A DNA stretch of 64,000 nt from Flavobacterium terrisoli (GTDB lineage: Bacteria; Bacteroidota; Bacteroidia; Flavobacteriales; Flavobacteriaceae): assembly GCF_030167905.1 (NCBI RefSeq), contig NZ_JARGNA010000008.1:62001-126000 (forward strand). The letters are read 5' to 3'. Of this stretch, positions 1-8,387 are shown piece by piece. How positions within the stretch are numbered: position 1 is the first letter of the stretch; every line of letters starts with the position of its first letter. Under the pieces are notes generated by a model, which had not been told where the DNA came from, searched no databases, and was given only the letters and a program-made list of their open reading frames with translations. A program made the position numbers and the translations under genes.

Positions 1-785
1 GCGGAATACAATAAGTGGTGAGGTCCTGCCCAGATATAGATAAAAATAAGTGACCAAAAGTGTACTATGGACAATCGATAGGAATAAACAGGTCTGTTGG
101 CAGCCTTTGGCACAAAATAATACATCAACCCAAGGAACGGCGTAGTAAGGAAAAATGCAACAGCATTATGGCCATACCACCATTGCACTAAAGCATCCTG
201 AACACCTGCATACACAGAGTAACTTTTCGTTAACGATACAGGCAATTCAATACTGTTGAAAATGTGCAATACAGCTACCGTAACAAAAGTGGCTAAGTAG
301 AACCAAATCGCCACATATAAATGGCGCTCTCTTCTTCGGAGAATAGTTCCAATCATATTAATTCCGAAAACAACCCAGATTAAGGCAATGGCAATATCAA
401 TTGGCCATTCCAGTTCGGCATACTCCTTTGAAGAAGTATAACCCAAAGGCAAAGAAATTGCTGCTGCCACTATAATCAATTGCCACCCCCAAAAATGGAC
501 ATTGCTGAGGAAGTTGCTAAACATCCTTGTTTTAAGAAGTCGCTGAAGGGAATAATAAATTCCGGCAAACATGGCGTTACCCACAAAGGCAAAAATTACG
601 GCATTGGTGTGTAATGGACGTAGCCTTCCGAAACTAAGCCATGAAATCCCATCTGTGAGGTTGGGAAAAAGAAAAAAGAAGGCGAGCAAAAGCCCGACAG
701 CCATACCTACAACGCCAAAAACAATAGTGGCATAAAGGAACTTTTTTACAATTTTGTTGTCATAATAAAACTGTTGCATTTCCAT
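1..785 (-). CDS. ccoN: cbb3-type cytochrome c oxidase subunit I, 3' end cut by window edge
   Basis: Catalytic haem-copper subunit of the high-affinity cbb3 terminal oxidase, which reduces O2 at the inner membrane under low oxygen. The first 261 codons are present and read off the left edge with no stop. The protein begins [11 protein letters not shown] and is a chain of hydrophobic helices. [12 protein letters not shown] carries a haem-ligand His, [12 protein letters not shown] carries a Cu-B ligand region, and GPHHLLYS near the edge holds the His-His pair of the Cu-B site. An alternative start lies two codons downstream. In Bacteroidota this gene is often fused to ccoO, which cannot be judged here. 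It follows ccoS after 38 nt, in the usual ccoI-ccoS-ccoN order. Identity is firm from motifs and context. Confidence 0.93.
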   Translation of the reverse strand, partial: MEMQQFYYDNKIVKKFLYATIVFGVVGMAVGLLLAFFFLFPNLTDGISWLSFGRLRPLHTNAVIFAFVGNAMFAGIYYSLQRLLKTRMFSNFLSNVHFWGWQLIIVAAAISLPLGYTSSKEYAELEWPIDIAIALIWVVFGINMIGTILRRRERHLYVAIWFYLATFVTVAVLHIFNSIELPVSLTKSYSVYAGVQDALVQWWYGHNAVAFFLTTPFLGLMYYFVPKAANRPVYSYRLSIVHFWSLIFIYIWAGPHHLLYS

Positions 786-823
786 AATTAATCTGGTTTT
801 TCTATTTTGGTTTGTATTGATTT

Positions 824-979
824 TTATTTTTTTGCTTTTAGCTCATCGTCAAAAAGCATGCGCACGGAAGGCGTATAATTATCATCATACTGCCCGCTCT
901 TTACGGCTTTGATAAAGGCGGTAAAAAAGAATATGGCGATAATGATACTGATGCAGATTAGAAGATAGATGACACTCAT
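824..979 (-). CDS. ccoS: cbb3 oxidase maturation protein CcoS
   Basis: Small 51-residue membrane protein needed for maturation of cbb3 oxidase (insertion of redox cofactors). It has one N-terminal transmembrane helix ([20 protein letters not shown]) followed by a short cytoplasmic tail containing GQYDD and ending in a lysine-rich stretch. The start codon overlaps the ccoI stop by 4 nt (ATGA), so translation is probably coupled to the copper ATPase. Size, topology and position between ccoI and ccoN match the family. Too short for many ORF callers, but well supported by its context. Confidence 0.9.
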   Translation of the reverse strand: MSVIYLLICISIIIAIFFFTAFIKAVKSGQYDDNYTPSVRMLFDDELKAKK

Positions 980-3438
980 GTGGTGATTTTATGGTTCAAA
1001 ATTAATCCCGTGTTGTCGGATAAAATATGACGTTCATCACTCTTTTTGCTGACCGTCGTTATTTTTAGCCTACGGGCATAAAAATTACTGACCAATGTCA
1101 CAAAACTGATAATGGTGATGGTGCTCAAAGGCATGATAATCGCTGCCACTATTGGCAATAAGTTTCCCGTTACCGCAAAGGCCAAACCAACAACATTGTA
1201 GAGTAAGGAGAGTCCAAAACTAAGCCTGATAACATGGATGGCTTTTTTGGACATTCTCATAAAACGATGCAGTTTTTCGAATTCACCGGCATCGAGTATG
1301 GCATCACAAGCCGGGGAAAAAATATTGACATTCTCTGAAATAGCAATTCCAACGTTGCTTTGTTTTAAAGCGCCGGCGTCATTCAATCCATCGCCAACCA
1401 TCATTACATTATGTCCTTGCTGTTGGAGTTTGCTGATGAAAGTCAGTTTTTGTTCCGGATTTTGATTAAAAACCATTTCGACTCCTTTCGGCAGAAGGTT
1501 TTCCAGAATTTCACGTTCCCCTTCATTATCCCCTGATAAGACTTTGATTTGATATTGTTCGTTAAGATTTTTGAATAATTCGCCTAAACTTTCCCTGTAC
1601 TGGTTGTGGAAAACATATTTTCCGTAGTAAACCTCATTTATCTTAATATGGACGGCGGTTTGCTGAACAGCATTTTCCTCATCAACCCCTAAAAAGGCTG
1701 CCGATCCGATGGAGATATTACTACCTGCCAGGCTCGCTTTGATTCCCCTTCCGGTTAACTCTTCAAAACCGGTAATCCCTATTTTTGGCGAATCCGGCAA
1801 GTAATCGTACAGCATCCGGCTTAGCGGATGGTTTGATCCCCGGAGTATATTTTTGAGAAGCAGCATTTCATCCTGAGAAAGCGATTTGCCCTGGTAGCTT
1901 ATATTCGATTTCTTATTGGTTGTAATGGTTCCGGTTTTATCAAAAACAATGGTATCCACTTTAGCCAATTGTTCAATGGCGATGGTATTCTTAAGGTAGA
2001 ATTTCTTTCTCCCCAATATCCGCAAAACATTCCCAAGTGTAAAAGGTGCTGTTAATGCCAGAGCACAAGGACAGGCCACTATCAAAACTGCGGTAAATAC
2101 ATTAAACGCAATATTGACATCAATAAAAATCCAATAGCCAAACCCGCCAAAAGCTATCAATAGCAATAACGGTGTAAAATAACGACTGATGCGGTTTGTT
2201 ATATTCTCAAAGCCGATACCTTCATTTTTCTGAAAAGCGGCATTGCCCCACAATTGGGTCAGATAGCTTTGAGACACGGGTTTCAAAACTTCCATTTCAA
2301 TAACAGCTCCGGCAAGCCTTCCGCCGGCAAAGATTTTATCTCCAGAGCTTTTCGACACCGGAATGGCTTCCCCGGTAACAAAGCTGTAATCTATGGCTGC
2401 ATTTTTTGATATCAATATACCGTCTGTTGGGACAATCTCATGGTTCCTGATCAAAATGCGGTCGCCTTTATTTATTTCATAAACCGGAATATTTTCCTCA
2501 TTATCATTGGCTGTAAGGCGCGTGACAGCAATCGGGAAATAGGATTTGAAATCCCTTTCAAAGTTTAAGAATTCATAAGTTTTAAGCTGGAAGGCTCTTC
2601 CGAGCAGCATAAAAAACACCAAACCCGTCATGCTGTCAAAAAAACCCGGGCCACGGTCGAGCAGTATATCAATAAAACTGCGCACAAACATTACAATAAT
2701 GCCCAACGCGATTGGGATTTCAATGCTCAGGATTTTAGCCCTGAGGTTGTTCCATGCGGCAATATAGTAGCCGCTGGCCGAGTACAAAAAACTTGGAATA
2801 GACAGTGCGAGGATGAGCCAACGGAAGAATCCTTTGTATTGGTCGAGCCAGAATTCCTTATGCTCAAAATATTCAGGAAATGACAGCAGCATGATATTCC
2901 CAAAGCAAAAAAAGGCTACTCCTAATTTGTAAGTTAGGCTTCGGTCCTTTTGATTTTTGGTATTGCCATAATCATCGAGGCTGATATAAGGTTCATAGCC
3001 AATGGTTGACAAAAGGTTTACTACATCCTTTAATGAGAAGTTATCAGAATTATAATTGATACGTACCTTCTTTTGATGAAAATTAACTTGTGAGAAAACA
3101 ATTTCCGGTTTCAGCTTTCGCAGGTTTTCCAGAATCCAGATACACGAACTGCAATGGATGTGCGGTACGTTTAGGGAAACAATCTGCGTTCCGTTTTCAT
3201 TAAATTCCAAAAGCCTGTCAACAATTTTCTGATTCTCAAGAAAGTCATACTTTTGGTTATCGGAAATGGGAATAGCGCCGGGAGAATTTTCAAAATCGTA
3301 ATACGAACAAAGTCCGTTGGCATTGAAGATTTCATAAACTGTTTTGCATCCTCTGCAGCAAAAAGCCTTATCATCAAAAAAAAGGGTGTCTTTGGGTGTT
3401 ACTTCCAGTCCACAATGAAAACATTGATTGCTTGTCAT
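976..3438 (-). CDS. ccoI: Copper-translocating P1B-type ATPase for cbb3 oxidase (CcoI/FixI)
   Basis: Heavy-metal P-type ATPase of 820 residues that exports copper across the inner membrane, in this family for loading the Cu-B site of cbb3 oxidase. The N-terminus has a Cys-rich element (CFHCGLEV followed by CCRGC), typical of the Bacteroidota/FixI branch. Next comes a heavy-metal-associated domain with HCSSCIWILENL around residue 95. The intramembrane metal site is C456-P-C458, the phosphorylation motif DKTGTIT lies near residue 500 and the hinge motif GDGLND near residue 690. Length is normal. It is first in the run ccoI-ccoS-ccoN and overlaps ccoS by 4 nt. The operon context favours an oxidase-assembly role over general copper detoxification. 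Confidence 0.93.
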   Translation of the reverse strand: MTSNQCFHCGLEVTPKDTLFFDDKAFCCRGCKTVYEIFNANGLCSYYDFENSPGAIPISDNQKYDFLENQKIVDRLLEFNENGTQIVSLNVPHIHCSSCIWILENLRKLKPEIVFSQVNFHQKKVRINYNSDNFSLKDVVNLLSTIGYEPYISLDDYGNTKNQKDRSLTYKLGVAFFCFGNIMLLSFPEYFEHKEFWLDQYKGFFRWLILALSIPSFLYSASGYYIAAWNNLRAKILSIEIPIALGIIVMFVRSFIDILLDRGPGFFDSMTGLVFFMLLGRAFQLKTYEFLNFERDFKSYFPIAVTRLTANDNEENIPVYEINKGDRILIRNHEIVPTDGILISKNAAIDYSFVTGEAIPVSKSSGDKIFAGGRLAGAVIEMEVLKPVSQSYLTQLWGNAAFQKNEGIGFENITNRISRYFTPLLLLIAFGGFGYWIFIDVNIAFNVFTAVLIVACPCALALTAPFTLGNVLRILGRKKFYLKNTIAIEQLAKVDTIVFDKTGTITTNKKSNISYQGKSLSQDEMLLLKNILRGSNHPLSRMLYDYLPDSPKIGITGFEELTGRGIKASLAGSNISIGSAAFLGVDEENAVQQTAVHIKINEVYYGKYVFHNQYRESLGELFKNLNEQYQIKVLSGDNEGEREILENLLPKGVEMVFNQNPEQKLTFISKLQQQGHNVMMVGDGLNDAGALKQSNVGIAISENVNIFSPACDAILDAGEFEKLHRFMRMSKKAIHVIRLSFGLSLLYNVVGLAFAVTGNLLPIVAAIIMPLSTITIISFVTLVSNFYARRLKITTVSKKSDERHILSDNTGLILNHKITT

Positions 3439-3552
3439 ATTTGCTCATTTACCTGTGGCAAATATCATGACCGTAATATTCATGGAAAATGATAAGCATC
3501 ATCCAGATAAAATTTAAAAGTGACCACCATCATTTTTAATAAATAATTAGAA

Positions 3553-3560
3553 TACTTTTG
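3553..3560 (+). promoter_or_regulatory. Candidate Bacteroidota -7 promoter element
   Basis: TACTTTTG matches the TAnnTTTG consensus used by the Bacteroidota primary sigma factor and lies 26 nt before the ATG of the downstream DUF3788-type gene. No convincing -33 TTG element was seen at the right distance, so this is only a candidate. Confidence 0.4.
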
Positions 3561-3586
3561 CTTTTCTGACTGCTAACCGTTTCAAA

Positions 3587-4003
3587 ATGAAAAGTGTTTT
3601 TACTGACAAAAATATAACGCCAACAAATGAAAGTTTAAAGGAAGCTTTAGGGGAAAACTTTGAAATCTGGGAAGACTTCGTTGATTTTACGATACAAAGT
3701 TATCCTGGTGCAACTCAGGAATGGAATTTTTCCGGTGAAAAATTTGGGTGGAGTTTCCGTATAAAAGACAAAAAGAGGGTTTTGATTTATTTACTTCCAA
3801 GAGATGGATATTTCAAAACAGCCTTCGTTTTTGGACAAAAAGCAACAGATCAGATTCTGGAAAGCACAATTTCTGAAACTATAAAAAATGAACTAAGAGC
3901 CGCAAAAGCATACGCTGAAGGAAGAGGCATACGAATTGACATTAAGGATAAATCAATGGTTGAAGACATTCATCAATTGATAACAATTAAAATCTTGAAT
4001 TAA
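3587..4003 (+). CDS. DUF3788-type protein of unknown function
   Basis: A 138-residue soluble protein with no signal peptide or membrane segment. The central part (SGEKFGWSFRIKDKKRVLIYL, split around residues 49-69, followed by a PRDGYFKTAFVFG stretch) has the look of the DUF3788 family, small bacterial proteins predicted to have a compact alpha/beta fold and with no established activity. It stands alone, in the opposite direction to the ccoI gene upstream, so the neighbourhood says nothing about function. The family call is from memory of conserved pattern and length; no catalytic residues can be named. Confidence 0.65.
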   Translation: MKSVFTDKNITPTNESLKEALGENFEIWEDFVDFTIQSYPGATQEWNFSGEKFGWSFRIKDKKRVLIYLLPRDGYFKTAFVFGQKATDQILESTISETIKNELRAAKAYAEGRGIRIDIKDKSMVEDIHQLITIKILN

Positions 4004-4458
4004 TAAACAAAAAGGGGTTTCCTCACCTTGTTTTTGCAGTGTGCGCTGAGGCATTTGCCATCTCTAATGGCTTCTCCAATTTTTGTTGTGATTTTTTGTT
4101 GCTTATTTCAACAGTATTGCCATGTCTATTAATATGATTGATAGTCAAACTAACTACTTATTACTAATAAACATATACCAGTTTACATTTTTTAAGAATT
4201 ATTAAAGTTCCCCAATGTTGTTTAGATGCATCTTTTAAAGTTATTTACTGTTTCTCATCACAAACAATTTTTTTAAACTCTCGACTGATGATTTGAGGCT
4301 ATTAATTTTCCTGGCTTAGTATGATATGTCACCAAGTAAGCTGGAATGATGAAAAGAAATCAATGCAAAAATGGTCTGAGATGTTTTAGACTATTAGTGT
4401 CAATTTACTACATTTACCTTCAAAACTATCTCGCTTAGATAATATCAATCAAAAATTC
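4004..4458. other. 455-nt intergenic stretch, no gene recognised
   Basis: AT-rich stretch with stops in all frames and no coding pattern that I can support. A GC-richer part near 4030-4075 could be the remains of a gene, but no protein similarity is visible. TACATTTA near 4407 weakly resembles a -7 element for the following gene. Confidence 0.4.
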
Positions 4459-4896
4459 ATGAGTGTCATCAAAGAAATATACGACGTCGCCAAAGACAGT
4501 GCCACGCTTGCTACTAAGGCAGCGGCTTTAAAACGTGCGCTAAAAGCAGAGTTAAAACTAAACCAAAAGCTATTAACAGATATCCAAAACGCCGCTCCAA
4601 TTGATACAGCCCGAAGAATCGAAATTATTAAAATGTTGGATGTTGAAGAACTCACGGCTGCCGTTCGTTATGAAATACCCTATACCGCTATTTCCAGAAA
4701 AAAAGTAACCCCCGAACAAACCCAAAAATATAAAATCAAACGAATACTGGATTATGACCTTGAGAAGTTAATTGAAGTTTTGTACCTAATGATTTCGTAT
4801 CTTAAAAAAGATAGCAAAAACACTCAAATTGATTTGAACTTAAGGTTAATCAATATTAATAAGTACAACAATATCCTGCTTGAGCTGCTTAGTTAG
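4459..4896 (+). CDS. Hypothetical helical protein
   Basis: A 145-residue protein that I do not recognise. The first 60 residues are rich in Ala, Lys and Leu (runs such as KAAALKRALKAELKLNQKLL) and would form amphipathic helices. The rest is also Lys/Ile/Leu-rich and probably helical. There is no signal peptide, membrane helix or known motif. The gene stands alone between two gene-free stretches and is followed by a strong hairpin terminator 135 nt downstream. The start is the first ATG in frame, after an AT-rich leader. It reads as a genuine gene, but no function can be assigned. Confidence 0.55.
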   Translation: MSVIKEIYDVAKDSATLATKAAALKRALKAELKLNQKLLTDIQNAAPIDTARRIEIIKMLDVEELTAAVRYEIPYTAISRKKVTPEQTQKYKIKRILDYDLEKLIEVLYLMISYLKKDSKNTQIDLNLRLININKYNNILLELLS

Positions 4897-5030
4897 GAAT
4901 ATCTAAAGCTTCTAGATATTATTTTAAAACTAAGAACTCCTGGCGTTATTACTTTTAAAATCACTCGAAGTGACGGTTTGAAAACGTTTAAAAGCTTCCA
5001 CTACTTCTATTTTAAACAACTAGTAAAAAA

Positions 5031-5063
5031 GCAAACCCGATTAGTTTCCTAATCGGGTTTTGC
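5031..5063. terminator. Hairpin terminator, CCGATTAG family
   Basis: Stem GCAAACCCGATTAG, loop TTTC, and a matching arm CTAATCGGGTTTTGC, with A-rich sequence before and T-rich sequence after. It can serve both strands. The core stem is nearly identical to the hairpins at 12431-12450 and 14002-14021, and together with the gene scar just to its right it looks copied from the 12.4-kb locus. Confidence 0.75.
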
Positions 5064-5082
5064 ATTTTTATATTTTCACAGT

Positions 5083-5134
5083 TTATCTTTTATCGTCTTC
5101 GCCCTGGTCATCATCGTTATTCAAAGTAATCACG
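5083..5134 (-). pseudogene. Remnant of a second copy of the acidic lipoprotein gene
   Basis: Read on the minus strand this encodes VITLNNDDDQGEDDKR and a stop. The full gene at 12477-13223 contains VVTLNNDDE in its middle and ends DDDQGEDDKR. The scar therefore joins an internal segment to the very end in frame, losing about 160 nt between two copies of TCATCATC. The adjoining hairpin at 5031-5063 matches the terminator beside the full gene. A residual frame starting at an ATG ending at 5145 (MNCP...) exists, but is unlikely to be a functional gene. Confidence 0.75.
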
Positions 5135-5155
5135 GGACAGTTCATTATACTAACT

Positions 5156-5240
5156 CAGTTCAAGTGTTACGACGCAATGACACGAAGCGAAGCCGACTGC
5201 CGAAGGACTTGAGCCCAAAGGGAGAACAGAGCGAAGCTAA
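5156..5240 (+). repeat. Degenerate flavobacterial intergenic repeat
   Basis: Contains AGTTCAAGTGTTACGACG and GAAGCGAAGCCG, which resemble, in decayed form, the CAGTTCGAGTGTTGCGAAG and GGGCGAAGCGAACG of the intergenic element at 41670-41720. No intact hairpin remains. Confidence 0.4.
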
Positions 5241-5269
5241 ATGGAGAATCTCCCCTAAAGTTTTTTTTA

Positions 5270-5277
5270 TATTTTTG
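5270..5277 (+). promoter_or_regulatory. Candidate -7 promoter element for the Crp/Fnr pair
   Basis: TATTTTTG fits TAnnTTTG and lies 19 nt before the ATG of the first Crp/Fnr gene. That would leave a very short leader. No clear -33 element was identified. Confidence 0.4.
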
Positions 5278-5296
5278 TATAAGAACAAATACGCAT

Positions 5297-5863
5297 ATGG
5301 ATTCCTTACGCCGCCATATTGAAGCCATTACACCCATCAGTGATGAGGAGTTTGCGTATGTTGAATCTTTTTTTACGACGAAAAGGGTTCGCAAACACCA
5401 GTTTCTACTTCATGAAGGTGACGAGGTCCCATATGACTACTTTGTGGTATCGGGTATCTATAAAGTGTATTATTTAGACCCTCAAGGGAAGGAATACATT
5501 GTTCAGTTTGCGCAGGAAAACTGGTGGATGACGGATTATAATGCCTTTTTCAGACAACAAAAAACCGATATGTATATCGAATGCCTGGAGGAAGGAGATG
5601 TTTACTGCTTGACCCTGCATGCAAGAGAGCAAATGGCGGCAGAGCTTCATAAGATGGAGCACTTTTTCAGAATGAAGTTGACCCATGGTTATATGGCGCT
5701 GCAAAAAAGAATAAGAATGCTGCTTTCGAGCAGCCCGCAACAACGCTATGAAGCGTTTGCCAAATTATATCCCAGCTTATTGCAAAAGATTTCTAAAAAA
5801 TTAATTGCAGAATATCTTGGCGTGAGCAGGGAAACATTAAGTCGATTACATCATGACAAATAG
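5297..5863 (+). CDS. Crp/Fnr-family transcriptional regulator, copy 1
   Basis: A 188-residue DNA-binding regulator. Residues 1-120 form a cyclic-nucleotide-binding-like beta-barrel; RKHQFLLHEGDEVPYDYFVV is the typical strand-turn at its start. The C-terminus is a short helix-turn-helix with ISKKLIAEYLGVSRETLSRL as the recognition region. It lacks the four Fnr iron-sulphur cysteines and the classical cAMP-contact Arg-Ser pair is not evident, so its ligand is unknown. The length fits the short Bacteroidota branch of the family. It is followed after 10 nt by a second, divergent member of the same family, so the two are probably cotranscribed. The downstream redox genes are plausible targets; this is inferred from position only. 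Confidence 0.88.
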   Translation: MDSLRRHIEAITPISDEEFAYVESFFTTKRVRKHQFLLHEGDEVPYDYFVVSGIYKVYYLDPQGKEYIVQFAQENWWMTDYNAFFRQQKTDMYIECLEEGDVYCLTLHAREQMAAELHKMEHFFRMKLTHGYMALQKRIRMLLSSSPQQRYEAFAKLYPSLLQKISKKLIAEYLGVSRETLSRLHHDK

Positions 5864-5873
5864 AATATAGAAA

Positions 5874-6464
5874 ATGGAGGCTGAGGAAAAAATATATCTG
5901 GAATCTGTTAGGGCCTTATGTCCGAACCTTACTGATTTTGAACTCTCCCAGTTTGCATCCCAACTCACTTTTCAAACATTGAAGAAGAAAGATTTCTTTT
6001 TAGAATCGGGCAAAGTCCAAAATGCCATTGGTTTTATTACCAAAGGACTGGTTCGGTCTTTTTATATAGACGAAAAAGGAGATGAAATAACCGTCGGCTT
6101 CTATCCGGAAGGAGAATATGCCACTCATTTCTCCTCCTTTGTAAAGCAACAACCCAGCAAATATGCTATTCAATGCTTAGAAGACACCACACTGGTTTGT
6201 CTCACCCTTGAAGGCATGAATTGGAATTACCAACAATCTCCCAATTTTGAAAGATATGGAAGACTAATTGCCGGTGAAATTTTATACCGACAACAAGCTC
6301 GTATTGAAAGCTTTATTTTTCAGACGGCTGAAGAGCGTTATCTTGATTTTATCAAAAAGCAACCGGGCTTATTCAACCGCATCTCTATCTCCCATCTTTG
6401 CAGTTACCTTGGCATCGAAAGACAAACCCTTACCCGTATTCGACACAAATTAGCACACCAATAA
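5874..6464 (+). CDS. Crp/Fnr-family transcriptional regulator, copy 2
   Basis: A 196-residue regulator with the same layout as its upstream neighbour: an N-terminal cyclic-nucleotide-binding-like barrel (KKKDFFLESGKVQNAIGFI, then GDEITVGFYPEGEY) and a C-terminal helix-turn-helix (ISISHLCSYLGIERQTLTRI). The two copies are clearly diverged, not a recent tandem duplication. No iron-sulphur cysteine set is present. The stop codon lies six bases before a perfect 16-bp palindrome at 6470-6485, which suggests local regulation of the quinone reductase gene by one or both proteins. Target and ligand are inference. Confidence 0.88.
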   Translation: MEAEEKIYLESVRALCPNLTDFELSQFASQLTFQTLKKKDFFLESGKVQNAIGFITKGLVRSFYIDEKGDEITVGFYPEGEYATHFSSFVKQQPSKYAIQCLEDTTLVCLTLEGMNWNYQQSPNFERYGRLIAGEILYRQQARIESFIFQTAEERYLDFIKKQPGLFNRISISHLCSYLGIERQTLTRIRHKLAHQ

Positions 6465-6469
6465 TCTTT

Positions 6470-6485
6470 TGACACATTTGTGTCA
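6470..6485. promoter_or_regulatory. Perfect palindrome, candidate Crp/Fnr operator
   Basis: TGACACATTTGTGTCA is an inverted repeat of two 7-bp arms with a 2-bp centre. It lies between the second Crp/Fnr gene and the quinone reductase gene, about 55 nt before that start codon. The shape suits a homodimeric helix-turn-helix regulator. It is not followed by a T tract, so a terminator is less likely. Confidence 0.6.
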
Positions 6486-6540
6486 GGAACGCCTTTGGGA
6501 TATTTAAAATCTTTGCAGTGTAATATTAATACACCTTGCA

Positions 6541-7128
6541 ATGAAAACAAATATCTTACTTATCCTTGGGCATCCTTCCGAAAACTCGTTTTGCAATGCC
6601 TTGTTAGAAGCCTATCAAAAAGGGGCAGAACGTTCGGGAGCTCAATGCAAAATCCTCTATGTTTCCAGACTGGATTTTGATGTAAACTTATCCTCTGGTT
6701 ATACAACCGGCGAAACCCTCACGCTTGAAGATGATCTAATCACTGCACAAAAACATATTTTGTGGGCTGACCATATTGTTATGGCTTATCCAAACTGGTG
6801 GGGCTTTATGCCTGCCATTACCAAAGGTTTTATCGACCGAATCTTTTTACCCGGCTTTGCCTTCAAACACCATTCAGGAAAAATATTTCCGGAAAAACTA
6901 CTCACCGGAAAAAGCATCCGACTTATGGTAACGATGGACACGCCAAAATGGTGGTTCTATCTCATCTATCGTGCTTCTCAATACCAAATCCTTAAAAATA
7001 TAGTGTTCGGTTATGTGGGCTTCGACCCTATCCGATTTTCCACTTTTGGATTTATGAGAAAATCAACTGACGAACTACGCAAAAAATGGCTTCGAAAAGT
7101 AGAAAAATTAGGTCAACAACTTAAATAA
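6541..7128 (+). CDS. NAD(P)H dehydrogenase (quinone)-like flavoprotein
   Basis: A 195-residue protein of the flavodoxin-like fold, NQO1/MdaB/KefF group, expected to bind FMN or FAD and transfer two electrons from NAD(P)H to quinones or other electrophiles in the cytosol. LLILGHPSENSF at the N-terminus is the flavin-phosphate loop, and AYPNWWGFMPAITKGFIDRI is the characteristic second flavin-binding segment around residue 82. No signal peptide. It is the first structural gene after the Crp/Fnr pair and the palindrome, and is followed after 28 nt by the cupin gene. The two-electron reduction fits the redox/detoxification theme of the cluster. The actual substrate is unknown. Confidence 0.85.
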   Translation: MKTNILLILGHPSENSFCNALLEAYQKGAERSGAQCKILYVSRLDFDVNLSSGYTTGETLTLEDDLITAQKHILWADHIVMAYPNWWGFMPAITKGFIDRIFLPGFAFKHHSGKIFPEKLLTGKSIRLMVTMDTPKWWFYLIYRASQYQILKNIVFGYVGFDPIRFSTFGFMRKSTDELRKKWLRKVEKLGQQLK

Positions 7129-7156
7129 CATACAACAACAATTAAAATTAAAGATT

Positions 7157-7723
7157 ATGAACCAGCAACTTAAAACATTCAGACGCGTCGTGACCGGTCA
7201 TGATGCTACAGGCCAAGCCATCATCATTTCAGATGCACCGCCAGTACTTTCTCAACTTGTAGGCGGTCCGGGCGGCCCAACTTTCTTTGAAGTGTGGCAC
7301 ACTTTGGAAACTCCGGCTTTGATTCACCCTCAACCGGATGATAGTGTAGAAAACAGTTTGGTATTGGCTCCGCCAAAAAACGGAACCCGCCTAAGAGTCA
7401 TAGAATTTCCACCTGAAGGCGAGGAAATAAGAAAACTGACCGAAGCAGATGCCGCGGCCAAATTCAAATTGATGGGTGGTGAGAAAGCTTCAACCGCTGT
7501 TGCCGGTGCACCTCACCCTTTGATGCACCGTACCCAAACCGTGGATTACGGGATAGTACTCGAAGGAGAAATCACGATGATACTCGATCGCGGCGAAACC
7601 ACTATCAAAGCAGGGGATATCATCATTCAAAATGGCACCAACCATGCCTGGGCTAATCGTTCAGGGAATATTTGCCGAATGGCTTTTGTGCTTATTGACG
7701 GCCAATTTACAGGAAACTTTTAA
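7157..7723 (+). CDS. Cupin-domain protein
   Basis: A 188-residue soluble protein with one cupin barrel in its C-terminal half. HRTQTVDYGIVLEGEITMIL is cupin motif 1 and GDIIIQNGTNHAWANRSG is motif 2, with a His that could bind a metal. The N-terminal half contains a conserved-looking Gly/Pro segment (VGGPGGPTFFEVWHT). Proteins of this layout are usually annotated only as cupins; some act as dioxygenases or sense small molecules. It is spaced 28 nt from the quinone reductase and 20 nt from the carboxymuconolactone decarboxylase-like gene, so the three are probably one transcript. A role in handling quinone or phenolic intermediates is inferred from neighbours only. Confidence 0.8.
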   Translation: MNQQLKTFRRVVTGHDATGQAIIISDAPPVLSQLVGGPGGPTFFEVWHTLETPALIHPQPDDSVENSLVLAPPKNGTRLRVIEFPPEGEEIRKLTEADAAAKFKLMGGEKASTAVAGAPHPLMHRTQTVDYGIVLEGEITMILDRGETTIKAGDIIIQNGTNHAWANRSGNICRMAFVLIDGQFTGNF

Positions 7724-7743
7724 TCCCAAAAAAAATAGAAATC

Positions 7744-8313
7744 ATGCGTATAAAACCCTTACCTCCGAAATCCCTAAGCCCTCACGTTCGTTATGTTCAT
7801 GACGAGATTGCCAAACTCATTGGCAACAGTCAGGGTCAGGTAAAAATGACAGATGCTCAAGGCGCCTTATTAGGGCCATTCATTCCGATGCTTCATTACC
7901 CACAATTTGGTATACCGGCTTTGAGTTTTATAAGAACCTTAGACCATCATGCCACCTTACTAAAATCACTGCGTGAGATTGCCATACTGACTGTGGGTGG
8001 CTCATTTGGAGCCCGTTTCGAACTCTATGCTCATGAGATTATGGCTGAGGCATTTGGAATTCCGCCAAATATAATCGCAACGTTGGCCGCCGGTGGTCAT
8101 CCCAACGGCTTAAATGAAGTCGAAACCATCACCTATGATATTGCCTATGCCTTAGTCAAAGGACGCATCATTCCCGATTCAACTTATAAACAGGCATTGC
8201 AGTTACTAGGGAAAGATGGTGTGGCTGAACTCTATTTCTTAATTGGCGGCTATAGTTTCATCGCTATGATTTTGAATGGGTTTGATATTCCTGCACCGGA
8301 AAATAATCTCTAA
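7744..8313 (+). CDS. Carboxymuconolactone decarboxylase/AhpD-family protein
   Basis: A 189-residue, mainly helical protein resembling the CMD/AhpD family. The conserved core is REIAILTVGGSFGARFELYA followed by HEIMAEAFGIPPNII, where the family usually has the E...H pattern. The CxxC pair of peroxidase-type AhpD proteins is absent, so thiol peroxidase activity is unlikely and a decarboxylase/isomerase-like or uncharacterised role is more probable. No signal peptide. It follows the cupin gene by 20 nt. The pairing of a cupin with a CMD protein is common in clusters handling small aromatic or quinone compounds, which is the basis for the inferred role. Confidence 0.8.
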   Translation: MRIKPLPPKSLSPHVRYVHDEIAKLIGNSQGQVKMTDAQGALLGPFIPMLHYPQFGIPALSFIRTLDHHATLLKSLREIAILTVGGSFGARFELYAHEIMAEAFGIPPNIIATLAAGGHPNGLNEVETITYDIAYALVKGRIIPDSTYKQALQLLGKDGVAELYFLIGGYSFIAMILNGFDIPAPENNL

Positions 8314-8387
8314 TAAGAAATTTAATAAAAACGGACAAGCCGAACACCGTACAAAAAGTAGGCAATACCATTAAAATTTAAAAAAAA

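Noticed and set aside
6541..6680. Short frame beginning at 6480 upstream of the quinone reductase
   Set aside because: Overlaps the palindrome and the reductase start in another frame; no coding character.
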